Notes: generated by a model not told the origin, from the letters alone. 64,000 nt of DNA from Staphylococcus sp. MI 10-1553 (GCF_010365305.1 NZ_CP048279.1:558001-622000), one strand, 5' to 3'; counted from the stretch's first letter, positions 8,709 through 18,092 are shown. Numbers and translations: made by a program.

Positions 8709-8720
8709 ACTTTAGCATGA
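8709..8720 (-). promoter_or_regulatory. Shared promoter-like element, copy 1
   Basis: On the minus strand the word reads TCATGCTAAAGT, which contains an extended -10 pattern (TGCTAAAGT). The identical 12-mer lies at 15764-15775, 88-90 bases from the start codon of each 69-residue paralogue. Confidence 0.5.
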
Positions 8721-8935
8721 CTATGACGATTGACTTGGTACAGAAGTGTGAGGAATTCAACACCAAGGCTAAAACCTCTATTGAAAGTCGGCTTTTGATA
8801 AAATCTGTTTTTCAAACTTCTATAAAAAGTGAAATTAACATTACTAAACTCTGGCTTTTAAAATTTAAACTTTATTGATAATATATAATAAGGTGATTTT
8901 AATTTACAACAATAATAAGAGGATGTGGATTTCTA
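8721..8935. other. Intergenic region before the M60 gene
   Basis: This stretch is AT-rich and contains a TATAAT at 8884-8889. The segment near 8767-8801 (GGCTAAA, 21 bases, TCGGCTTTTGATAAAA) resembles 56563-56597 and may be a decayed repeat. No gene is visible. Confidence 0.4.
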
Positions 8936-11900
8936 TTGAATAAAAACGACAAATTCAAATCAACACAGCAAGTGCAACATCATTATGGCATACGTAAATT
9001 TAAAGTAGGCATTGTTTCTGTTATGTTTGCTTCCTTCTTTTATATTAATACAGGTCATACCGCACATGCGGCTGAGTTACCCCCTGCAAATGAGACGATG
9101 ACAACTGATGTTATCTCAAATGAGCGATCGCTTGAGGGACAAGTGAGGGTACATCAAAATGTTTCCACACAGCCACAAAATAACTCACTTAACACATTGA
9201 AGCCAACTGACCATAAAAATGGCAACGTTCTGTCCAATACGACTACAATCGCAAAGAGCGACACTTTGGATAAATCTCAAGAGAAAAAAGATGAGCGTGT
9301 TCAAGAGAAACTAATAACTGAAAATCAGAAGACCACTGACCAAGCAATAGAAACACATAATCGCCATACAGATTCTACTGCATTTCGTAAGGTTGATGTC
9401 ACAGAGTCTGAGAAAAATCAAGCAGCGATACCTGCCCCTCAAGCAGAAACAAAAGAAAAAACTGTGCAAGGAATTAATGAAAAAGTATATGAGAAAGCGA
9501 TTCCTGTTATGAATCACCCTAAAACTGCACAAACGATTGGAATGAGCAGAGGGATAGGTCAAGGACGTGAGAGTCTTGGAATGATTGTTCCTGCGAATAC
9601 AAAACTATATATTCGTCAAGCGGGCACTCAAAACGCAGAAAATTTACGTGTCAGTCTAATGACAGACGACGGTCACCAAAATAAAAACAAAGTAATCCCG
9701 AAAAATGGCGCATGGGTTAATTTAGAGACGACAATTGATAGTGCGGCCTTTGTCAATTTACCTAGAGGTATCGATCATATGCCCTTAGTTGATTTCTACA
9801 TCGAAAACAACTTGGGACGCGCACTACCTACTTATCGTAAAGGGGAAAATCAAGTTGCTTTTGAATCGCAATGGAAATCACAAAATTCAAGTTATGCATA
9901 TGTAGAAGGAAAGTATATTACATTTTTAATCCCTAAAGTAGACCAACAGCGTATAAGTGATATGAAACAAAGCCAAGGGCACACGTTTAAGTCATTAGAT
10001 GATATGATTGACTATTATGACGATGTTATTACGAAATACAATCAATGGACTGGTTTGAATGAAGATCCCCAGTCTATTGATTATAACGTGGGAATGAAAT
10101 ACTTTACAGCTGCTGACAAGCACGGATTCGGACTTGCATATTGGTCATGGGATCGCATGGGTTCGAATAGTAATTCTTTACATGGTTATTTACAACCAGG
10201 ATGGCTTGGATTACATGAAGTTGGTCATGGTTTTGATGGGTGGATGGTAAGAGATAATCGTATGGAGTTGTTAGAAGTATGGAACAATATTTTGGCTAAT
10301 GAATATCAAACAAAAGTTCAAGGTATCAAAAATGGATGGTTATATGGTGATAAGCAACAGGCATTTCAAAAACGTATACATGAACAAATGTTAAAGTCAC
10401 CAGAGTCATTTTCTTATGCGAGTATTGGTTTAAGAGATCGATTAGATTTTATGACGCGTATCGTTCGATTAACGGGTATTGACGGCTTAACAAAAATGCT
10501 TCAATCTATACGTGTTGAGGCATCAAAAGCACCTGTTATTAAAGATGTACCACGTTGGATTAATACATACTGGCTTGCGGATAGTGGTTATAATGGTTTA
10601 GCCTATTTTGATCTTTATCATATTGATGTCCCTACAAAGTTGAAAGAGACATTAAATGCCTATCCAAATAGTTATATCTATCCCTTAGCGTTGTTGATCC
10701 ACAATGACGCAGAACGTCAAAAATATGTTGAAAAGCTAGGATTGGCTACCGAGTACGAGTTAGTCCGAACATCTGACATTAAAGATTCAGCAATTAAAAC
10801 GAATGCGACAGTTAATGTGAATATGCAAAACCAAATCCTACCTGAAGACAGTGTCATTCAGCTTCTCGATGGAACTGAAAAGGTTGCTGAAGCTACCATT
10901 GTCAATGGAAAGGCACAGTTTGAAAAGATACATCCAGGTATATATAAAATTATTGCGCCGTTATCAAAAGATTTAGCATTGCCAGAAGATATGTATTTGA
11001 TAGTGAAAGAAAAAGGGGAAAATGAAGCGACAGTCACATATCCAGCGATACAACATAGACAATCTGCAATGACTGAACGGATTGTATTACAAGGGTTATC
11101 TAATCGAGAATTTGCAACAATAGAATATCAACCCGAACATCATAAAGTCATCTATCGTCAAAATCAGATGCAGCCACATAATAATTTTAAGGATGAATAT
11201 GCACGTATTACCATTAAAAGTAAAAAAGGAGCAATTTTATTTGACAATTCATTAGTGGGAAATGTCACGCCTGAAGCAAAAGAGATTGCTTTTGAAATGC
11301 AAGATGGGGATACAATCACTGTGAAACACCGTGAGCCAAACTCGCGTCGTCAAGTACAACGTATAGAGAATGGAAAACGCTTAATATTTCCAAATCAGCG
11401 GGATGAAATCGTGACATATACGTTAACTGAAAAAGGATTGATTGTTAATAATGAAGGTACAGAAGCGGCAGAAAATAGATACAATGAGCAGATGCAAGGA
11501 GATGTAACACAGCTTATCGCAAAAATGGAGGCACATCCTGATCGAGATTATCGAATTGCGTTATACCGTGTTGTTCAAGGGATTCAACATATGGATGTCA
11601 TTGAAAAAGAAAAATTGATGCAGCAATTACAACCTTACTTGAAAGAAGTTGTCACGACTCGAGCATCGATACCTACAGTAATTCAAACTGAACGAGATCG
11701 TGATAGTATCATAGGAAATGCAGATGGAAATGCAAAGATCACTGTAACTTTTCCATCAGGAGCAGTGACAAAGGTTCAAGCAGATGAATATGGTTATTGG
11801 GAAGCGGAAATTCCTGCTAAAGAAGTGTTGCGTGTAGATGATCAATTGGCAATTGTTGCTACATTACCTGGGAAATTTCCTTCTGCACCACTTTATGCTA

Positions 11901-13918
11901 AAGTCACAGATACAATTGCGCCTCCATCGCCAGAAGTGGATGTTTTTGTAGAAAATGCAACAACGATGTCCGGTACATCATTGCCCCATACATCGATTAT
12001 TGTTACATTTCCTAACAAGCAAACGATACAAGGGAACGTAGAAGATGGCCATTGGTCTATTCAGATTCCACAAGGTATGTCTCTGACTGCAGATGATACT
12101 ATTTCAGTGCAAGCAATTGATGATGTAGGAAATCGATCAATACCAAATGATGTCATTCCTTTTGATGAGACGCCTCCAGTACCTCCTAAAGTGACAACTA
12201 CGGAGGCAGGGAAACATATCGTATGGGGAAGCGGAGAGAAATATAAAGATCTGATTGAAGTAAAACTACCTAATGGGACATTGGTAGATACGCAAATAGG
12301 TCGTAATTTAACATGGATGATTGGTGTTCCGTTTGATACAGAACTTAAAGCTGGCGACCAAATCTTTGTGACAGAAATTGACAATTTTGGTAATCAGTCA
12401 CAACCGGGAATAGGACAAGTTATAGATACAACAGCACCTAAGACACCTACAGTCAATCAATTAAGTGAAGGAACAACTGTATTGATGGGGACAGCAGAGC
12501 CGAAAAGTAAAGTCGTTGTGACAATTAATGAGCAACACACTGTAGAGGCGCAGGTCAATCAAGATGGAACGTGGAAAATTATTGATCCTGTTATAGGAAG
12601 CATTCAAGCGCATGACAAGGTTGCTGTTAAAGCCATTGATGAAAGTATGAATATCTCGCCAGTGGTATTCATTGTTATCAAACCAGTACCGAAAACATCT
12701 CCGCCGACTGAACAACCCAAAGAGAATGTAACGTTGGAAAACGTAAATACATCAGAGGCGGAGAACTCATCAAAGAACGTGGCAATCCCAGAAAAGCTAG
12801 AAGAAGTAGAAACACCGAAGACATATGGAAAAGTTGAATCGACAGAAAAAGAGAATTCAACGGTTGTGGAAGATAAAAAAGCAACAGAAAAAGAAGAAGT
12901 CGCAGAAACTGTAAATGCACCAGAAGTGCGTGACTCATCAGAAAATGTGGCAATTCCAGAAAACACAGAAGAAGTAGAAACACCGGAGACAGCTGGAAAA
13001 GTTGAGCCAACAGAAGAAGAAGAGAATTCAACGGTTGTGGAAGATAAGAGACCAACAGAAAAAGAAGAAGCTGCAGAAGCTGTAAATGTACCAGAAGTGC
13101 GTAGCTCATCAGAGAGTGTGACAATCCCTGAAAAGCTAGAAGAAGTAGAAACACCGAAAGCTAGTGATGATGTCAAGGTAACAGAGAAAAATGAAACATC
13201 GAAAAAAGAAAATGTGACAGAATCAGAGACTGTTATTGATAATGTAGAACAGCCAGAAAAAGAAGAGAACTCAACGGTCGTGGAAGATAAGAAGCCAACA
13301 GAAAAAGAAGAAGCTGCAGAAGCTGTGAATGTACCAGAAGCGGGTGACTCATCAGAGAACGTAGTCACTCCTGAAAAACCAGAAGAAGTAGAAGTGCCAG
13401 AGACAGCTAGAAAAGTTGAGTCGATAGAAAAAACAGAAGCACTAGAAAATGATAATACAATGGACAAACAAAGCGAGACTGACACTGAAGAACCCATTAA
13501 CTCAACGGATGTCACTGAAACGGTTATCGATTCTGACAATGATGTTGCAACAGAAAAGACCATAGTAACAAAAATGCATAGTTTGAAAAATGTTTCTATA
13601 GCAGAAGATATTATGTATAAAAACCAACGTGCTGATGAAGTTTATGTAAATGATACGATGCACTTTATGCATACGATGAAAACTATAAATCAAAAAGCAG
13701 AAGCACAAAAAGTAGCGAAGAAGTACTTTAAATTAAGTTGCAATACAGCATCGATAGCTAGCATGAATACACGTGATGATACCCAAAAATCATTCTTTGC
13801 ACCGCAATTACCTGCAACAGGTCTAACTGAAAATAAACAGGGAAAAGGATTACTATTAGTATTTTTGGGGTTAGGTTTGATGATGAAACAGTTCTTTAAG
13901 TTACAGGCAAAACAGTAA
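8936..13918 (+). CDS. LPXTG cell-wall-anchored M60 (mucinase-like) metalloprotease
   Basis: This 1660-residue surface protein begins with a YSIRK-type signal (HHYGIRKFKVGIVSVMFA) cleaved near HAA-ELP. After a charged linker, residues 200 to about 600 form an M60/enhancin-like domain starting with GRESLGMIVPANTKLYI. The zinc motif is H427-E-V-G-H431 with a downstream Glu at 444 or 447. M60 proteases cut O-glycosylated host proteins such as mucins. Residues 920-1250 hold about four bacterial Ig-like modules (GYWEAEIP, GHWSIQIP, GTWKIIDP). Residues 1260-1520 are acidic Glu/Lys/Val repeats. The sorting signal LPATG is at 1625-1629, followed by a hydrophobic span and a short basic tail. The start is an unusual TTG at 8936; a seven-codon frame starting ATG at 8923 overlaps it. 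No other in-frame start has a better site. Confidence 0.88.
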   Translation: MNKNDKFKSTQQVQHHYGIRKFKVGIVSVMFASFFYINTGHTAHAAELPPANETMTTDVISNERSLEGQVRVHQNVSTQPQNNSLNTLKPTDHKNGNVLSNTTTIAKSDTLDKSQEKKDERVQEKLITENQKTTDQAIETHNRHTDSTAFRKVDVTESEKNQAAIPAPQAETKEKTVQGINEKVYEKAIPVMNHPKTAQTIGMSRGIGQGRESLGMIVPANTKLYIRQAGTQNAENLRVSLMTDDGHQNKNKVIPKNGAWVNLETTIDSAAFVNLPRGIDHMPLVDFYIENNLGRALPTYRKGENQVAFESQWKSQNSSYAYVEGKYITFLIPKVDQQRISDMKQSQGHTFKSLDDMIDYYDDVITKYNQWTGLNEDPQSIDYNVGMKYFTAADKHGFGLAYWSWDRMGSNSNSLHGYLQPGWLGLHEVGHGFDGWMVRDNRMELLEVWNNILANEYQTKVQGIKNGWLYGDKQQAFQKRIHEQMLKSPESFSYASIGLRDRLDFMTRIVRLTGIDGLTKMLQSIRVEASKAPVIKDVPRWINTYWLADSGYNGLAYFDLYHIDVPTKLKETLNAYPNSYIYPLALLIHNDAERQKYVEKLGLATEYELVRTSDIKDSAIKTNATVNVNMQNQILPEDSVIQLLDGTEKVAEATIVNGKAQFEKIHPGIYKIIAPLSKDLALPEDMYLIVKEKGENEATVTYPAIQHRQSAMTERIVLQGLSNREFATIEYQPEHHKVIYRQNQMQPHNNFKDEYARITIKSKKGAILFDNSLVGNVTPEAKEIAFEMQDGDTITVKHREPNSRRQVQRIENGKRLIFPNQRDEIVTYTLTEKGLIVNNEGTEAAENRYNEQMQGDVTQLIAKMEAHPDRDYRIALYRVVQGIQHMDVIEKEKLMQQLQPYLKEVVTTRASIPTVIQTERDRDSIIGNADGNAKITVTFPSGAVTKVQADEYGYWEAEIPAKEVLRVDDQLAIVATLPGKFPSAPLYAKVTDTIAPPSPEVDVFVENATTMSGTSLPHTSIIVTFPNKQTIQGNVEDGHWSIQIPQGMSLTADDTISVQAIDDVGNRSIPNDVIPFDETPPVPPKVTTTEAGKHIVWGSGEKYKDLIEVKLPNGTLVDTQIGRNLTWMIGVPFDTELKAGDQIFVTEIDNFGNQSQPGIGQVIDTTAPKTPTVNQLSEGTTVLMGTAEPKSKVVVTINEQHTVEAQVNQDGTWKIIDPVIGSIQAHDKVAVKAIDESMNISPVVFIVIKPVPKTSPPTEQPKENVTLENVNTSEAENSSKNVAIPEKLEEVETPKTYGKVESTEKENSTVVEDKKATEKEEVAETVNAPEVRDSSENVAIPENTEEVETPETAGKVEPTEEEENSTVVEDKRPTEKEEAAEAVNVPEVRSSSESVTIPEKLEEVETPKASDDVKVTEKNETSKKENVTESETVIDNVEQPEKEENSTVVEDKKPTEKEEAAEAVNVPEAGDSSENVVTPEKPEEVEVPETARKVESIEKTEALENDNTMDKQSETDTEEPINSTDVTETVIDSDNDVATEKTIVTKMHSLKNVSIAEDIMYKNQRADEVYVNDTMHFMHTMKTINQKAEAQKVAKKYFKLSCNTASIASMNTRDDTQKSFFAPQLPATGLTENKQGKGLLLVFLGLGLMMKQFFKLQAKQ
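12750..13430 (+). repeat. Imperfect acidic coding repeats in the M60 protein
   Basis: About four units encode variations of ENSTVVEDKKPTEKEE followed by a Pro-Glu-rich segment and SSENV.IPE. Nucleotide identity between units is high, as in wall-spanning stalks of staphylococcal adhesins. Copy number is likely to vary between strains. Confidence 0.8.
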
Positions 13919-14109
13919 AGCTGTTCGTCATGATTTTGAAGTTTATTAAGATGTATGATAATTGACACATATTTATTTTATTGACTATTTAACTGTGCTC
14001 GTAGTCTTGTCAGCTTTACATTCATTTAATATCAATACGTTTTGATGAAAGTATTGATACTAGAAGTCTAATAACAAAGATATATTAGTAGAGTCTTTAA
14101 TTTTAAATA

Positions 14110-14155
14110 GGGAGAGGCACAGAAATCAAAATGATGACTGTTTCTCTCCCTTATT
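14110..14155 (+). terminator. Terminator after the M60 gene
   Basis: GGGAGAGGCACAG and CTGTTTCTCTCCC pair with two mismatches, followed by TTATTGTTGTT. It is about 190 bases past the stop codon. Confidence 0.55.
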
Positions 14156-14240
14156 GTTGTTATGGTTCAATGTGTTGAGGGAATTATTGAATGATTTTAA
14201 ACGGTATCAAAATTCAGCATGTGCTATGAGAATGAATATC

Positions 14241-14345
14241 TTATACGCCGACATCTTCACAAGCTTGAGCAACCTGGCTCGCTACATTTTGCCCAAGTAT
14301 AGATAAATAGTTCTTATGTGTTAAATCTTTCAATAAGACATTTAT
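14241..14345 (-). pseudogene. 3' remnant of an aureolysin-like M4 protease gene
   Basis: On the minus strand the last 24 or so codons read ILGQNVASQVAQACEDVGV then stop. They align with the end of the intact aur in this window (LYGDEVASQVESAWEEVGV, stop). DNA identity is also clear in the last 60 bases. Upstream of this the similarity is lost and no start or zinc-binding region remains. It is a decayed second M4 protease gene or a transferred fragment, lying between the M60 gene and the stress dehydrogenase. Confidence 0.7.
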
Positions 14346-14444
14346 TCAAATGTGAAATTTAGTTTTTAAAATTTTGTTTGTTGACTATTTAAATTATTAA
14401 ATTATATATGGATGACAATGAGAATGTTTTTTATAGATATGTAT

Positions 14445-14469
14445 GTTTTTAAATACATAAAAAGGGAAT
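14445..14469 (+). promoter_or_regulatory. Sigma-B-type promoter
   Basis: GTTTTT-N13-GGGAAT matches the staphylococcal sigma-B pattern (GTTTWW-N12-15-GGGWAW) 33 bases before the dehydrogenase start codon. Confidence 0.65.
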
Positions 14470-14501
14470 GAAAAACATATACAATTGAAAGGGGTTTTAT
14501 C

Positions 14502-15383
14502 ATGACTCATAATAATCCGTTGAAACAATTTTTTAATGGTGATTTTGAAGAACAACCTCAAGAATATCCTGGGATTCAAAAACAAATGACACCTGTCCCA
14601 GATTGTGGAGAAGAAACGTACAAAGGTGCGAATAAATTAAAAGGTAAAAAAGCATTAGTTACAGGTGGCGATTCAGGTATAGGTCGTGCAGCTGCAATTG
14701 CTTATGCCAAAGAAGGGGCAGATGTTGCGATTGCTTATCACCCGGATGAACAAGAAGATGCTGAAGAAGTAAAAGCGGTTATTGAAAAAGCAGGACAAAA
14801 AGCAGTATTAATTCCAGGTGATTTACGTGATTCGAAATATGCGAAACAAATGGTTAAAGATGCACATAGTCAATTAAATGGGCTCGATATCCTTGTACTC
14901 AATGCAGGCATGCAACAATATGAATATGAGATTGAAAATTTAGCAGCGGATCAATTAACAGACACATTTGAAGTCAATGTTTTCTCAAATATTTACTCTA
15001 TTCAAGAAGCATTACAATATTTTGAGCCAGGCGCAAGTATTATCGTGACTGCATCTATTCAAGGTGTAAAACCAAGTTCACATTTAGTAGATTATGCGAT
15101 GACAAAAGCTTCTAACATTTCTATGACGAAAAGTTTAGCAGCACAATTAGGGCCTAAAGGTATCCGTGTTAATGCTGTTGCACCAGGTCCTATTTGGACA
15201 CCACTTCAAGTTAGTGGAGGCCAACCACAAGAAAGTCTGCCAAAATTTGGTCAAAACCAACCACTGCAACGTGCAGGTCAACCTGTTGAGCTAGCAGATG
15301 TTTATGTGTTACTCGCTTCAGACAATGCGAGCTATATTACGGGTCAAGTTTATGGTGTCACTGGTGGCGCACCAATTAACTAA
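14502..15383 (+). CDS. Stress-type short-chain dehydrogenase/reductase
   Basis: This 293-residue cytoplasmic SDR has an N-terminal extension (NPLKQFFNGDFEEQPQEYPG) typical of the general-stress SDR subgroup found in bacilli and staphylococci. The Rossmann motif is TGGDSGIG, followed by LNAG, the catalytic Ser in TASIQG and Y-x3-K in DYAMTKAS. The C-terminus keeps the GAPIN-type end. GAAAGGGG is 6 bases before the ATG, and a sigma-B promoter lies upstream. The substrate is unknown; a role in general stress response is inferred from promoter and subgroup. A tiny fragment similar to its first 11 codons occurs at 30037. Confidence 0.88.
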   Translation: MTHNNPLKQFFNGDFEEQPQEYPGIQKQMTPVPDCGEETYKGANKLKGKKALVTGGDSGIGRAAAIAYAKEGADVAIAYHPDEQEDAEEVKAVIEKAGQKAVLIPGDLRDSKYAKQMVKDAHSQLNGLDILVLNAGMQQYEYEIENLAADQLTDTFEVNVFSNIYSIQEALQYFEPGASIIVTASIQGVKPSSHLVDYAMTKASNISMTKSLAAQLGPKGIRVNAVAPGPIWTPLQVSGGQPQESLPKFGQNQPLQRAGQPVELADVYVLLASDNASYITGQVYGVTGGAPIN

Positions 15384-15414
15384 TCCATTTAACTTAGGTC
15401 CATGTGTATATTGA

Positions 15415-15457
15415 AATGAACCAGGAATCGAATGTATTTCGATTTCTGGTCATTTTT
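15415..15457. terminator. Bidirectional terminator between convergent genes
   Basis: AATGAACCAGGAATCGAA and TTCGATTTCTGGTCATT pair with a bulge and one mismatch and are flanked by A and T runs, between the convergent SDR and the second 69-residue gene. Confidence 0.75.
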
Positions 15458-15466
15458 GATATTCAG

Positions 15467-15676
15467 TTAAAAGAAATCAGAAGGTAATAAATCTTCAAAT
15501 TCCAAGTGCTCTATTTTTTGCACAGCTTGACTGTTTAAAAAGTCTTGTACATAAGAAGACTGAACAACATCATTTTTGTAATTTTCGACAGCCGCTAAGT
15601 TGTCGCTGTCTTGGAAATAGTGTGCAGCAAATAGGATAACACCTATTGCAATGGCAGCACGTAAAAGGACACGCAT
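15467..15676 (-). CDS. 69-residue single-span membrane protein, copy 2
   Basis: This is the paralogue of the protein at 8410-8619, with the same length and plan: MRVLLR start, hydrophobic span (about residues 7-20), a variable middle with NYKNDVVQSSYVQDFLNS, and the end FEDLLPSDFF. AAGGAGG lies before the ATG at 15676; longer readings have no ribosome binding site. The conserved blocks are YKN.V, VQ..LNS..VQKI and LLPSDFF, so the tail is the constrained part. The shared upstream word suggests both are switched by the same regulator. Function unknown. Confidence 0.75.
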   Translation of the reverse strand: MRVLLRAAIAIGVILFAAHYFQDSDNLAAVENYKNDVVQSSYVQDFLNSQAVQKIEHLEFEDLLPSDFF

Positions 15677-15763
15677 GGTAGAAACCTCCTTGTAGCGTGA
15701 TAATTTAAGGATACATGAATGGCTATCGTGTGACATGCGTCTAGAGCAACAATCATCTCTCCA

Positions 15764-15775
15764 ACTTTAGCATGA
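15764..15775 (-). promoter_or_regulatory. Shared promoter-like element, copy 2
   Basis: TCATGCTAAAGT on the minus strand, identical to 8709-8720, at an equal distance from its gene. A possible -35 (TTTGAT) lies 16 bases upstream of TAAAGT. Confidence 0.5.
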
Positions 15776-15862
15776 GAATGTGGCGATCAAACGTTGCGTT
15801 ACATAAAATTAACATCATTACGTTACGATAAAAGAAAAGAAGACTCAAAGGAGGCGCATGGT

Positions 15863-16987
15863 GTGAAAGTGACGTTCGAAGCGATTCGACATCAGCAAGG
15901 GTGGGTTGAAGCGGTTTATTATGATGAGATACATGAAGGCACGATTCGATTTGAAATGGCAGATCCTATCGAAGTGCGTGATGATTTGGTAGCAGAAGCA
16001 TTGGCAGCGCTTTGTGGTCAGTACTATGACACGATCGAGATGGAGTGGAAAGTCTCTCAACGAACGAAACAACAGATTGAACGACGCACGGGTGCCAAGC
16101 TCATTTGTAAAGTGCGTATGCTCTTTTGGAATATTAATTCAATGATGCGACATGACATCAAAACGCTCAATTTCAACGGGGATGTATATAATTTGTCCGC
16201 ATTAGCACTGACGACTGGTGACGTGAATGCAGTGTCATTGGATTTTGGTCGGGAATCTGCACACATGTATGACATGTTTGATGAATGGCAAAGTCGCATC
16301 GTAAAAACGAATGTGATGGAGACGCATTTTCCTTTGATTACTTCAGATTATTATATGATAGGAAGTATTTTGTACAAAGACTTTTTCAATACCACTTATA
16401 TGGTGACTGGGATGCAGTTGAATCCGCTGACAGTTAACATGACGAAAATGGAGGCTGAACAGGCGATTGCAGGAATGGTGAACTTGCCTCATTCTCTAGG
16501 GTTAACGGCAGTGGGGCATACGAAAATTGCGTGTCAACGTTGGCCCCATTTGCTCGAACAGGCGTGTCATGCAGTGAGAACATCGCAACCACATATCGGT
16601 GTACAACAGCGTCTGCTCATAGATGTGGAAAATGAACGCGGTCGACTCGGACTGGGTGCGTATGCGAATCAAGTTCAGTCGACAGAGATTGCTTGGGGAA
16701 CGGACGAACGGTTGGATTTTTTAGCGCTCTATGTATTGAAATATGGTGGTATGGCGCAAGCAGAAAAGTTAGTCCAACACATCCCATTAGAAGCGGAGGC
16801 CCTCGTTCAACAATGTGATTTTCAATTTTATGAGCGTTATTATCCCGGTGTATTGCATTATATGGATAAGTCTATGCGTGAAGCAGTGCAACAGCGGTTA
16901 GAAAAATATGGCATTGTGATGATGAGTGAGTCGGATTGGCAAAATTTTATGACTGTCAGAACGTGGATACAACAAACAAGAAGATAA
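15863..16987 (+). CDS. Unrecognised 374-residue protein
   Basis: I do not recognise this protein. It is soluble, has no signal peptide, and has a mixed alpha/beta profile with many aromatic residues; SLDFGRESAHMYDMF and HSLGLTAVGHTKIACQRWPHLLEQA are distinctive stretches. The start is a GTG at 15863, 7 bases after AAAGGAGG. An ATG at 15858 is in another frame, and a TTG at 15794 has no ribosome binding site. Codon use resembles its neighbours. It forms a single-gene unit followed by the intergenic repeat at 17178. It is likely a lineage-specific protein; Cys and His residues are scattered and no catalytic motif is evident. Confidence 0.65.
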   Translation: MKVTFEAIRHQQGWVEAVYYDEIHEGTIRFEMADPIEVRDDLVAEALAALCGQYYDTIEMEWKVSQRTKQQIERRTGAKLICKVRMLFWNINSMMRHDIKTLNFNGDVYNLSALALTTGDVNAVSLDFGRESAHMYDMFDEWQSRIVKTNVMETHFPLITSDYYMIGSILYKDFFNTTYMVTGMQLNPLTVNMTKMEAEQAIAGMVNLPHSLGLTAVGHTKIACQRWPHLLEQACHAVRTSQPHIGVQQRLLIDVENERGRLGLGAYANQVQSTEIAWGTDERLDFLALYVLKYGGMAQAEKLVQHIPLEAEALVQQCDFQFYERYYPGVLHYMDKSMREAVQQRLEKYGIVMMSESDWQNFMTVRTWIQQTRR

Positions 16988-17177
16988 AAGGAAATAAGGG
17001 GCTGAGACATTATGTTTTCTCTGCCACTATCTTCACATGACCTTATTATTCATCAATGATTATAAAATAGTCGAAAAATGGAAATGCATAGAACATAAAA
17101 ATGTATGCTATTGTTTTTCTTGATTTCATAAACTTGTCCTCAGTTTTCTACATTTGATGTCAGATTGGCAAAATGGG

Positions 17178-17330
17178 CGAGACTCCTAAGGAAAAGTAAA
17201 AAAACAACACCACGTCTAATAATTTTGATAGTGGTTATTGTTTATCGCAGTAGCTGTCTGACTTCTCAATGTATGCACTTTTGAGAAGTCTAGTCAGCCT
17301 TGCGGGGGTGTTACTATACCCAACTCCGTG
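17178..17330 (+). repeat. Intergenic repeat family, copy A (partial)
   Basis: The copy starts CGAGACTCCTAAGGA and contains the hallmark core CTGACTTCTCAA-N11-TTGAGAAGTCTAGTCAG (perfect 10-bp arms at 17260-17269 and 17281-17290), then CTTGCGGGGG. It breaks off just before the fucR stop codon and lacks the distal third seen in copies B and E. Confidence 0.85.
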
Positions 17331-17339
17331 TCCTACCCA

Positions 17340-18092
17340 TTAAAGCACTTCGACGTGATGTCGTTCGAGCACTTCGCGATACGCTTTTGGAAGTGGAACA
17401 TCACTCACCACATAGTCAATGTCATCAAACGATGCGAATTGAAACAGTGCATCTTCATGTGGTATCAGTTTGCTCGAATCGACAAGCATGATGATTTTTC
17501 GTCCTTGGCGCACCATTTCTTTCTTAGTAAATCCTTCATGTTCCCCATTCACTGAAGCCCCGTTAACCGAAAATGAACGACAGCTTAACAATGTGACGTC
17601 CGTATAATAATGATGAATCGTATTAATCGCTTGGGAACCGACTAATGTCGCTGAATCAGGCTTTAACATCCCGCCTGTTGAAATAAAGTCGAGCGGTGTG
17701 GATGATAATTCATACAGCATATTAATTGAGTTCGTAATCACTTTGAAAGACTGCCCTTGAATGGAAAGTAATCGTATAGCCTCTAACACGGTTGAACTCG
17801 AGTCCGCCATAATACTGTAACTTTCTTTTAATAAGGGAAGTATTTTTTTAGCGATGATTTTTTTCTTGTCAGAGTTACTCGTCGCACGAAATGCATAAGG
17901 AAAGTCACTCTCCGCAACTAACGACGCCCCGCCATGTTTTCTTTTGACGACGCCATCTTTTTCTAACTGTTCCAAATCACGACGAATCGTTTCTTCGCTT
18001 ACTTTAAAAGTATCTGCTAAATCTTTGACGTTCACATGTTTGAATGTATGCAAACGATTCATAATTTCGCTGTAACGTTGAAATTTTTTCAT
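17340..18092 (-). CDS. fucR: DeoR-family repressor of the fucose operon
   Basis: This 250-residue regulator has an N-terminal DeoR helix-turn-helix (residues 20-50, VKDLADTFKVSEETIRRDLEQLE) and a C-terminal sugar-phosphate-sensing domain (DSSSTVLEAI, STGGML, LVDSSK). DeoR proteins are usually released by a phosphorylated pathway sugar, here probably fuculose 1-phosphate (inference). AAAGGAG lies 8 bases before the ATG at 18092; the ATG at 18101 directly abuts it. It is divergent from fucI, and its own -10 (TATAAT, minus strand 18120-18115) overlaps one arm of the inverted repeat at 18106-18119, so it probably represses itself as well as the operon. Confidence 0.85.
   Translation of the reverse strand: MKKFQRYSEIMNRLHTFKHVNVKDLADTFKVSEETIRRDLEQLEKDGVVKRKHGGASLVAESDFPYAFRATSNSDKKKIIAKKILPLLKESYSIMADSSSTVLEAIRLLSIQGQSFKVITNSINMLYELSSTPLDFISTGGMLKPDSATLVGSQAINTIHHYYTDVTLLSCRSFSVNGASVNGEHEGFTKKEMVRQGRKIIMLVDSSKLIPHEDALFQFASFDDIDYVVSDVPLPKAYREVLERHHVEVL

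Larger units (their letters stand above)
13919..14501. other. Gap holding a terminator, a gene remnant and a sigma-B promoter
   Basis: Apart from the terminator at 14110, the M4 remnant at 14241 and the stress promoter at 14445, this AT-rich gap shows no open gene. TTGACTATTTAA occurs twice (near 13980 and 14380), suggesting either old duplication or coincidence. Confidence 0.4.

Noticed and set aside
12604..13563. Long open frame (319 codons) on the minus strand, rich in Ser and Phe
   Set aside because: It is the antisense reading of the acidic Glu/Lys repeat region of the M60 gene; biased codons remove stops. No ribosome site or homology.
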